Of a stretch of DNA of 64,000 nt, positions 48,043-57,600 are shown piece by piece. The translations under genes were made by a program, and so were the position numbers. Below the pieces are notes generated by a model, which was not told where the DNA came from, did no database searches, and saw only the letters and a program-made list of their open reading frames with translations. This DNA comes from Selaginella moellendorffii (taxonomy: Eukaryota; Streptophyta; Lycopodiopsida; Selaginellales; Selaginellaceae), in contig NW_003314310.1 in the NCBI RefSeq assembly GCF_000143415.4, positions 310,442-374,441 of the forward strand, in the 5' to 3' direction. Positions within the stretch are counted from its first letter, which is position 1, and every line of letters starts with the position of its first letter.

Positions 48043-48496
48043 TGTGAGACATAGAATCCCTAGGCCCCAAAGTGGAGCCGGAAGGGTGCCACGTGGTAGT
48101 GGCCGAAGCAAAAGCCAAACGAGTGTAACACGTTTGGGCCAAAAGCTCTGCCTTGAAAGGTCGAGAGCGGGAGTGGAACTCCTAACGAAGGGCTCGAGGA
48201 ACGAGCATGAAGCGAGCAAAAGGCGAGGCTCCAAAAAGGGACCCAAAAGGACCAACACATGACACGTGGGAGTGTCCGAGATGGACTCGAGTTGGAGTCC
48301 GAAGTGGAGTCCGAGATGGACCTGAGTTGGAGTCCGAAGTGGAGTCCAAGATGGACCCGAGATGGAGTCCGAGATGGAGTCCGTAGTGGAGTCCGAGGTG
48401 GACCCGAGATGGACCCGAGTTGGAGTCCGAAGTGGAGTCCGAGATGGAGTCCGAGATGGAGTCCGAGATGGAGTCCGAAGTCGAGACCGAGACTGG

Positions 48497-48528
<32 letters not shown>

Positions 48529-49655
48529 TCGGGACCGAGACCGAGACCGAGGCCGAGGCCGAGACCGAGCCCGAGCCCGAGTCCGAGTCCGAATCCGAAT
48601 CCGAGTCCGAGTCCGAGTCCGAGTCCAAGTCCGAGTCCGAGTCCGAGTCCGAAGCCTGAGAGGGTGAAAGCCCAAAGCGTTCGTCTCCCAGACCCTGGGG
48701 GGTTTGGTGAGCTCCAAAAGTATAGTAGGGGGAGGACTGCAGTGGAGCCAGTTTGGCCAGGAAAGGCCAGTTTGGCCCAGGAAGGCCGGACCCAGTGTTG
48801 GGTGATGAGCTGCCCACTGGGAAGTCCAAGACTAGAGTGAATACGGACCGACAAGCGGGGTAGCTTGGTGAAGTGTTCAAGAGCCGGCTCTAGTTCCCCC
48901 GGGAGATCGACTGGCCGATGCTCCCAGTCCAAGTGTGGGTGGCACTACCTACTTGGATACCTGGTGTGGCTCAACGGAACCCGCTCTAAGCCCATGGCTA
49001 GAGCACCCAAGGGCAGAAGGCGAGGAGAGTACCCAGGTGGCTCGCGTAAGGCCACGGTGTTCCGAAATGTTGTCCCGAAAGGCCCAGACTGTGGAAAGGA
49101 AGAGGAGCAGTCCTCTGGGGTAGTGACCAAGGACACAGTCGTGTGGTGAGGAAGTCCCAGAGGACCGTGGGACTTAGTGGTCGGGCCTGTGGGTCTCGAT
49201 CCAGTGGCAGTGTTGGCAAACACGGCCAGGGGCAGAAAGGAACTTAGTGGGGACTGACAGAGGGATATTGGGGAAGGCTATTCCCCTTGTCGGTGGGCAT
49301 CCTAAGGATGCTAAGGAGTGGATCTGAGATGACCACTCACGGAAGGTTTGCCTAGTCTTGGAGAGCCAAGACGGTGATGTAAGTGGTATTGGACTACCAG
49401 TGTGGCAAAGGTGATTGGGCATGGCCTTAGCGTAACAGGCTGCTATGTCGGTGGTACCTTTGAGTGTCGGTCACGGGATCGGACACGTGGAGCATTGGGA
49501 CCAAGTGCAAATGTTGAGTGGCATGGATGCCATTCTCGGGGCTAGCAAGTCCCAAGTCCTAGATTGGACTTATGGAGGTTGCGAATGAGACTCTTCCAAG
49601 TGGTTAGAGGTGTGGTTAAGTGACTAAAGTAGAATGGAAAATTTAGTCGCTTACA
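48043..49655 (+). repeat. 3' LTR of LARD element 3
   Basis: Same layout as 42206-43946 with a shorter 12-mer array (about 48280-48480). Confidence 0.93.
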
Positions 49656-50962
49656 TGCAGCTTCTCTGCTCGATGTTGTGGTCGAGCCGCCTTCTAACCA
49701 ACGTCTCTCGCTCTTGAGCGCTGCAAGAATTCTTCGACAAAGCCATTTTGATAGTAGTGCACTCGTCACACTTTGAAAAGCTGGAGTACTTTCCTATACT
49801 CACATCCCTGAACCTGTTGCTCCACAATCTACTAAATCTAGATTGGCTCAGCTTCCTTTAGCCATTACTCTGGAGTTCCCGATTCACATCTTCCAATATG
49901 GCCCCCTTGGTATACATGGAAGGGAGAACTCGTTGGGTGTTTCGTGTTCCATCTTCCAAGAGGCGGGTTTTATGTGGTTGCTGCTCGCTACATGTCTCGA
50001 AAAACCTCTTCAAGATTGCCTCTCCATATACAACATGACCCTTGGTTTTGTGTGTACCGTTGTTCCCATGGACTGCCTGTTGAACCCTTTGTTCCTCGAA
50101 CTCAATTTTGATTCTGTAGAATGTGGTTCGAGGGACTCCATAAATGATTCTCCATGCCTTCATGCAGACCAAACCCCTCTGGAAGACCATGCCCCCCACC
50201 TGATGTTCTGAAGCATCAACAGATGACCGTAATGCCTCATACACAAAATTGCGAGCTGCCTTCCAGGACAATGTCTTGTATCTTGCTCTCTCCTCTTCAA
50301 TAGCATCACAATCAGCATGTTGACAGCACCTCCTCTTGCAACAAGCAACTGTCGAGACCATTCGAACCTCCATCGCCATTTTCTGCCTTTTCGGTTCGTT
50401 GCTCAGATCCCTTTGGCTGCGCTTTAGGAAGGTGTACTTTCTTTTCCCATGAAGAGATGTTCTGTCATCAGTTTTAGTGGTGTTTGATTGTGAATCCTTC
50501 ACATTCTCAAACACTAAGTGCCTCAATTTCCACCGCACAATGCTTCCAATAGTCAGACTGTTTTCTTCTGTGTCAACAACCTCTAAAATCGCAACTCCAA
50601 TATCATCCCAGCCCAATTCTTGATTAGCAACCGCATCTTTTGGATCGACAACTGTGGCTAAGCCCTCAGCTACCACCTCCCCCTCGGGGTTGTTTAGAAA
50701 CACCTCGTTCAATAGCGACCACATTCCCATCGAAGACAGTCTCTACTGATACAGCAGCATTGCCTTCCCCAAGCCTTTGACAGTGTATAACAAAGTTCCG
50801 ATCCATAGATACAAGGGACCCTTTTGCAACTCTCTTCCCACCATTCAAAATGTAAACCTTTTCCCCAACCCTGAAGGCCATTCTGAAAGTGCAGAAAATA
50901 AGTTAAGACCATACAAAAAATGATTGGAGAATGGCCTAAATCATAACATACCAAACAACCTC

Positions 50963-51154
50963 AATAGCATGAGGCCACATGCCATTATTCAAACATGCTA
51001 TTGACACCCACGTGAAATTTTGCATTCACAAAATTGGCATGAGGCCTCATGCCATCTTGATATACACACAGCTGCAGGCAAGTAAAAACATACATGACAA
51101 TACGCTAGCCATGAAATTGCAAGGGCCCAAGATGGCATGTGGCCTCATGCCATT
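50963..51154. repeat. Three palindromes upstream of the DUF7869-type gene
   Basis: 50963-50986, 51033-51056 and 51131-51154, each of the GGCATGWGGCCNCATGCC type. The last (GATGGCATGTGGCCTCATGC) is near perfect. They lie in the leader or first-intron region of the minus-strand gene. Confidence 0.88.
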
Positions 51155-51742
51155 TCTAAATGTGGTCCTAAGCCATTCCATGGTGAACATACCAGGAAGC
51201 ACAAGTGCCGAATATCAAGAGGAAGCGGTAGCCACACCAAAGACAGTGCCGCTCGCAACACCGCAACTACTCGTAGCGCCGCTTGCAACACCGCAACTGC
51301 TCGTAGCGCCGCTCGCACAAACTGCCACTCGCATAAACTGCCGCCCGCAATGGCGCTCGCAATGCCGCAACCGCTCGTAGACGCATAAACCACAGCCCAC
51401 AACGCCGCTTACACAAGCAGCGCTCACTGCGCTCAGCGGAACCAAGAACACGGCGCACAAAAATGATAGACCTAGGAATAAGTTCGAGAATTCAAAAATA
51501 ACACACACTTGAATGTCACATCAAATCCTCTGACAAACCAGATCTTATGACTCCTCTGACAAATTTCAAACTGAGTAGCTTCTAGACTTTGCTGTCGGAG
51601 GTTGAACTTTGCCACATCATGTCCTTGCCTCGATCCAGCTGTGCCATGTCAGTGATTCGAACTTTGCCATGCCATGTCAGCGATCCGCGCCAAGATTATT
51701 CGCCGTGTAAAGGAATAATTATGCTCTGTGTGTACGTCCATT

Positions 51743-51840
51743 TATGGCAATATAAGGCCACACACCATTCAAAGAATAATGCTAGTCGAGCATTTTTTGG
51801 TGCATTTTTGGGTTCAAAATTGCATGAGCCCACACGCTAT
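51743..51840. repeat. Compound palindrome unit, copy 1
   Basis: A palindrome at 51743-51769, a linker ('attcaaagaataatgctag', 'ttttttggtgcatttttggg'), and a variant palindrome at 51819-51840 (ATTGCATGAGCCCACACGC). The same compound unit recurs at 53531-53632, and in shorter form at 53769-53926. Confidence 0.8.
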
Positions 51841-52479
51841 AAAGTTTACCTGTACCAAAAATAGAAACAGCTTTATTTACTTGGGAATTTAAGTGGTTGA
51901 GGCATTTTTAAACTTACAAACACATGCCCTACTTACATTCCTTTGGTTGCTTAAAATTCAAAAATATTATAAAACTTTCTTTTTGCATTTTCAATGTTTT
52001 CAATTATGGTTTTTGAAATCTATTTGCATCCCATCATGTTTATAGCTAGCTTTCGTTTGTCCCCTTCGCTAGCCTGAGATACATCTGCTCGGCATCTGCC
52101 TCTTACAGCATTTGCCTAGAAAGGGCATCTTTCTTCAAGCAGCATTTGCCACATGTTTAGGGTTTAGGGTTTAGCAATTCAGTAGCTTGATAAACATGCA
52201 AATACAGAACTTGATGCAAAATCCTTTGATATGTCACAATGCCCCTAGGACCATAAACACATTTCAATAGAGAGGGTCCTTTCATTTCATAACTCCTTAC
52301 GTAGATCTTGGTGAAACCAGAGTTAGTGAAGTTAGTTTCTTGTGATCCCGCATCTGATTATGATGTCCCTTTGCAGTGTCGATGGAAAGGTCAATGCACA
52401 CCAAACTGTAAAATCTTGGAGCAAAATAACGGTCGGATCTATGGCAAATGCCCCTGAAACATTGTAAGGCTCGTGTGGT

Positions 52480-53515
52480 CTCATGTGGTGTCCGATCGAG
52501 ATGCTTCTTTGCAGGGTCATCAAGAAAGACATTGTATACCATTCTGTAAAATCTAGTTGCGATCTAACAGTTGGACAGTTCGGGACGACATCCCGACATA
52601 GCGAAGTGTCCACGGTGGATGGACGTGGAAGACACTATGGGCGCATTTTTGGATCTAGTGATAGGGAAGTGCTGTCACAAAGGGGGCCAGTGGCGGATGG
52701 CCGAGTTGGTTTGCTTGCGGAGGGGATCCCACATGGTTCTTGCTTCAGGGCTAGTCCTTTGAGGAGGTTCGCGGAGGCTTACAAGTCTTGTGATTGTCGC
52801 GATGCCGGCAACGGGGGCTCGTATATCATTGAAGGGGGCCAGCGCACTTGTCTAGTGTGGGAGGCAAGGTAGCACGCTCTAGTCTAGAGCTGGAGGAGGC
52901 TCACACCTTGCTTGTTCTACGCCTTGGAGTTTGTTTGCAATAGGCACCGACTTAGTGCTGGAAGTACACTGGGGAGCTTGTGCAGTGGAATCACCTTGGA
53001 GGCGAGTGACCCATGAGCGACGCCGGGTCATCGTGCTCAAGTTGGACTGCTTGGCTGCGACGACATCGAGCTAGATCGACATGGTGTTCGTCCGGCTTGA
53101 CATCATTGTGACCGAGTGGAGGAGTGGCGAGGCGAAGCAGGTGGCTTCAAGCTCCGCGGTGGAGTCACCTGGGAGGTGGACGGCCCAAGAGCAGCGCCGG
53201 GTGTTCGCGCTCATAGTTTCACTAGTTTCTTCGAGAGTGCGCTCTCAATGTTGTTTTGATCCCTTTGGGATTGGGGTAATGTACATATATGTTTAGCGAT
53301 CTAACGGTTGGATCTCCAGAAAACTAAAAACAATCTCGCGCGTGTCAGAATATCCTAGGATGTCTCATGTGGTGTCCGATCGAGATGCTTCTTTGCAGGG
53401 TCATCAAGAAAGACATTGTATACCATTCTGTAAAATCTAGTTGCGATCTAACGGTTGGATCTCCAGAAAACTCAAAACAATCTCGCGCGTGTCAGAATAT
53501 CCTAGGAATATACTC
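52480..53515 (+). repeat. Tandem duplication, first copy split by a retroposon
   Basis: About 150 bp (GTGTCCGATCGAGATGC ... GTGTCAGAATATCCTAGG) occurs at 52489-52575 plus 53313-53355, and again at 53370-53512. A more diverged third relative seems to lie at about 52349-52430. The 52576-53295 insert separates the two halves of the first copy. Confidence 0.8.
52576..53295 (+). mobile_element. Family E retroposon, 5'-truncated copy
   Basis: 720 bp flanked by a 17-bp duplication with one mismatch (52559-52575 and 53296-53312, GCGATCTAACRGTTGGA). It matches the 3' half of 13802-15385: 'tgggaggcaaggtagcac', 'gagctggagga', 'tttcactagtt', and the final GTACATATATG. The shared 3' end with differing 5' ends is the mark of target-primed reverse transcription. 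Confidence 0.7.
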
Positions 53516-53530
53516 CTATGTGCCCCTAAA

Positions 53531-53926
53531 AATGGCATGCGGCCCCACGCCATTCAAGAGATAACGCTAGATGACGCCGAGAATTTTTTGGTGCATTTTT
53601 TGGGTTCAAAATTGCATGAGCCCACACGCTATAAAGTTTATCTTTGCCAAATAGAGAAAAGTTTATCTGTGTCATGTGAGGTAGTTACAGTCCTTTGTGC
53701 TCGGCATCTGCCTCTTGCAGCATTTGCACTGAAAGGGAATTTTTCTCCATTCAGCATTTGGCCCTAAAAATGGCATGCGCCCACACGCCATTCAAGGAAT
53801 AACGCCACAGGACGCCTGGATTTTTGGGTTTAAAATGTTTAGGGTTTTTTGGGTTTTTTCAAAATATTTTGGGTCCAACATTTTTTGGGTTTCTTTGGTT
53901 CAAAATTGCATGAGCCCACACGCTAT
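53531..53926. repeat. Compound palindrome units, copies 2 and 3
   Basis: Palindromes at 53531-53554 (AATGGCATGCGGCCCCACGC), 53611-53632, 53769-53792 and 53905-53926, with the linker described for 51743-51840. They show that the palindrome can be part of a longer duplicated unit. Confidence 0.8.
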
Positions 53927-54638
53927 AATATTGATTTGAGAGAAAAATAGAAACAGATAGAATTTCTTTATTTAGCTGAACATCTGCCATTTTTGGCAAT
54001 ACAAGATACTTTGAAATATCCAATCATGCATGGTATAAATATAGCGAGGGTATTAAATGATATCCCAATCATGATCTTTCTTTTAGATTTTGCGTGCATG
54101 CAGTCCGAGGAATGATGACGTTGTGGATTTCTTTTGGATTTTGCGTGCTTGCATGCGCGCGGCAATCCAGAAATTAATGGTGGCACCCAAGTCCGAGGAA
54201 TGATGACGTGGCGGGATTACCAACCGTTGTGACATTTCGCGCGTGTGAGGTTAGGTTTTGCAATTTGCTTCGTACTCGCGCTCGCACACTCGCGCTCGCG
54301 CTCGCATCACACTCGCGCTCCCGCTCGCATCGCGCTCCCACTCGCGATCACGCTCACTTCTCTATAGGTTTCTCGTGTGCATCGGCGTCCACTCGCGCTC
54401 GCATCGCACTCGTATGCATCGGCGTCCACTTCAAGACACACCCAGTTTGTAACTTCGCCGCCAACTCCGCCGCCCACTCCGCCACCCACACGCAGCCCAC
54501 TTGGCGTCCCGGGAGATTTCAGCGCCACTCTCCAACTGTAAGTGGCAGAGTAGCCTTGCTGCTACGATCCGCTGCACACACAGTGCACATTCGCCAGCGA
54601 GTCCGGCCTCGATTGTCACGGCCTCCATTCGGATTCAA

Positions 54639-57600
54639 ATGGTAAGTCTTTTAGGCCAAGTAGAAAATGGCATGAAGCCACAAGCCATTCAGTAGCAACA
54701 TTGGCATGCACCGATTGGGCTCTCGAGTGCAGTCCGGTTGCAGATGGCGTGTAGCCTCACGCCATCTTAGGATGCAGCCTCAAGACATCTAATGCAGTGG
54801 TGAATGGCGTGTGGCCTCACGTTATTTCCAGCTGCTAGCTTTTCATCTATCAGCTCTAATTGTTGTGCATTTCTGAACAGGCGAGGAATTGCGTTCTTCT
54901 TCCAGCCACTGTCAATGTGGATGCAGAGAAGGGGGAGGAGCTCACCAATTGGACTTTCGGGATGGAAGGCGAGGATCTGATGCTGTACAACACAGATGGT
55001 GGGAGAAAAGAATGCATGGGGATCCTCATCCAAGTGACAGACACTCCATGCAGTTCCATGCAAGAATATGGACTGGCACTTGTGGTAGAGACAGCGTCTG
55101 CCTTCAAGATCCACCTTGCACATCCTAGCGGCTTCCCGGAGGGGGGCAGCGGCTATGAGGAATTCCTAGAGGGAGCTAGGGAGAGGTTGTCCAGGAGGCC
55201 CACAATTTCAAAGACGTTGCGGGTCTATGAAGATCACATGGAATCCACGGACCTCACCTACGGCGATGTTCAAAAACTATATTCCAACATTGAGCCGTTG
55301 AGAGTGCCTCCAGTTCGCGAAGCGAAGGGGAAGGGGGTCGATCTGGAAACTACCCCGAAGCAGAAAAGGGTGGTCAAGCTCAAGCCGACGTCCGACTCTG
55401 CTGCTCCAAAAAAGAAGCTACTCGGTGATGCCATTGCCTCGGGTTCGAACACTACACCCACCAAAAAGAAGAGCCGCAAAGAGCAGAAAGAGCAAGAAGA
55501 GGCAGCAAAAATCGTCGCAGATAATAGTACTTGTTACTATTCCAACAAAGTATATACAATCGACGTGAGCCGTATCGACATCCAAAGCAAATACAACCAC
55601 AGGCTAGTATCTGATGAGTGGTTGGAGAAACTGAAGCAGAAGATGCTGGCAAGTCCAGTAACACCTGACATCGCAGACGTGATCCCCTACTACCAAACAA
55701 TGAAGGGCAAGACGAGGTTTCCAAACTTGATCAATAGGAAGGTGTTGGACGATCAGAACATCCGGTTCTATGCCGTCTCCGGGCAGCATTCTAGCTTGGC
55801 GATGCAAGAGATAGTTCTGGATATTATGGTGGGCGAGGAGGTGAAGAAAGTCTTCAAGACAAGAGTTGTCCGCCTGATAAAAGGCAACTCGCCCCTCCGA
55901 TCTATCATATCCATCTCCCACGCGCAGAATGTCAAGCAAGAAACGTGCTACAAATCGGGTCTGCACGAGACATTGGCACGAACACGGAAGCTCTGGGTTC
56001 AACTGAAGAAACCACAAAAACCAGGACAAGGACGTGCACTAGCAACTAGCGCCTGGCAGGTAAGCCTTGTTGCATGTGGCATAGCATGTGGCCTCACGCC
56101 ATTTCCATTGCAGGAATTCTCGAGTCTTCTCTCGAAAACACTGGGGGTCAATGACACACTCAGCATCCATAACATTCTACTCGCGACAAAAGTTGTTTTT
56201 GACAAATGGGTAGATGTGTTGAGGAGGTACCATGACGGGGAGTTGCTAAACTCAATGGGTGTGGAGGACGGCCGGAAGCCCAATGATTTGAAGCTCAACG
56301 CCTTGCGTTTCTCGCGGTCTCTAGACGACGACGACCTTCTGACAGTGGCTAATGCTCTTCTACGTGGTGAGGTAGTCTTCAACAAGACCAAAATGACTCC
56401 CGGCCATATTGTGACATACGAGGACTTGTGCACAACTCTGAGAGCTCGTGCGCTATTGAAGGATTGGATCTTCAAGCAAGTGGCCGTGGAGAGGGTGAGC
56501 ATCGACACCACGCAAGAGATGATGGAAGAGCTGGACTTGTCAAATGAAGACATCGACGAGTACGTGAAGGGGGCCCCCAAGTTCATCGATCTGCTGCGGG
56601 ATGCCACGAAAAGTAAAGCTGAGAAGTTGGATCAGTATCCAAATTTCATTAAGAGGGATGTCGACCACCGGCTTCAGAAACAGCTCGACCCCGCAACAGA
56701 GGCCTATCGAGAACCTTACCGGGTATACGTGAATTCGGATGAGGATCAAAGGTGGAGGAGCATCGTTTCCCGCGGAGATGAGCAGGTCAAGAACATCTTT
56801 TGTGTGATGGACTTCACAAACGAAGAGATCACTCATGCAGACGAAGTCAGCTCCATCATTGACTTAATGGTGGGACTTGCGGAGGTGGAATCCTCAGTCC
56901 ACTATATGATCTACGACTCCGAATCCTATCACAAGTTCTGGAAGGCCTTGAACGAGGTGAAGGTTCGGTTGAAAAGCAAGGAGATGCGGGAGATCCATGG
57001 GATAATGGCTAAGAAGAAGATACCGACGAATGTCCGCATCTTCACACTCACCCTTGTTATTGGTCCTGCAGCAGAGTGGGACTGGAGTGACTTCCCAGCT
57101 TTGTTCGACAAGGCCGATCGAATTGATCTGAGGGAGGTCAATTTACCCGTGCATGAGGAACTGAAGACGGCTATGGAGCTTTCGAATCCAAAGAAAGCTC
57201 CAGGTGCAGCATGGGAAATGCTCAGCTGGGTCTTCAACGCAATAGCGGGTGACACCAAGGGCAAATGCGTTGTCGAGTACAACTGCGGCGGACTATTCTT
57301 TCGAGCCGCACTACTCAAGGGTGTCCCGTGTGTTGTGGTGACAAACTCCATTGAAGAGGTGACTTCAATGGAGCATATAATTACAGTTGCCAAAGAAAAA
57401 CAGTATCTTCTCTGCGAACCTGGTGAGTACGCACTTTAAGTTTAAATGTTATCTCACAAGCTCTGTATGCAGGAGTGTGGCCACCCCCAGATGCTGAAAT
57501 GGCGTTAACAGCTACTGATGTTAGGCCGAGCTCACAACCTGCACAAGGTAAGGTCACGTGAGGCCTCACGCCATTTTGATTATAGATCGTTGTGAATATT

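Larger units (their letters stand above)
42206..49655 (+). mobile_element. LARD element 3, inserted in an exon
   Basis: 7450 bp, LTRs 42206-43946 (1741 bp) and 48043-49655 (1613 bp), starting TGTGAGACA and ending CGCTTACA. TGCAG is duplicated exactly (42201-42205, 49656-49660). The primer-binding site (43947-43962, TTTGGTATCGGAGC) follows the 5' LTR and a GGATGGTGGAGT tract precedes the 3' LTR. The interior carries no gag or pol. The LTRs differ mainly by about 130 bp of 12-mer array; outside it they are nearly identical, so this insertion is young. Confidence 0.95.
40422..50881 (-). pseudogene. DUF7869-type transposase-like gene, broken by a LARD
   Basis: Pieces on the minus strand: 50881-50721 (MAFRVGEKVYILNGG), 50730-49661, then after the LARD 42200-41650 and 41640-40509, an intron 40457-40508, and an acidic tail ending at 40422. 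N-terminal landmarks are CCKRRCC, the YGVPRTTFYR segment with HGNNG, and SFSKCDECTTIKMAL. Beyond the insertion come IIHDKMDQKKTCLPR, LLLQTDNAGSENKN and FLMVGHTHEDIDAMF. That series, with spaced acidic residues (D..MDQ, QxDN, HEDID), is the DUF7869 signature; I infer an RNase H-like DDE fold. Lesions: a frameshift near 50720, TAA at 49858-49860, the LARD with TGCAG duplicated, and a 1-nt loss near 41650. Except at those points the frame is kept, so decay is recent. The 5' end probably has a leader intron ending TTTCAG before the ATG. Confidence 0.75.
50882..54638. other. Divergent spacer between the two genes of the giant element
   Basis: It should hold the promoters of both genes. It has GC-rich CGCTCG-type runs on both sides (51240-51430, with a 28-bp unit repeated about 2.5 times, and 54275-54365), nine or so palindromes, a tandem duplication with a retroposon insert (52480-53515), and a short TTTAGGG run (52155-52174). 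I see no further gene. Confidence 0.6.

Noticed and set aside
54860-57439. Single uninterrupted gene of 859 codons
   Set aside because: The good donor/acceptor at 56060-56113 and the continuation through phase-1 introns to 60216 fit better; the frame is open only because intron 2 is a multiple of three and its end runs into intron 3.
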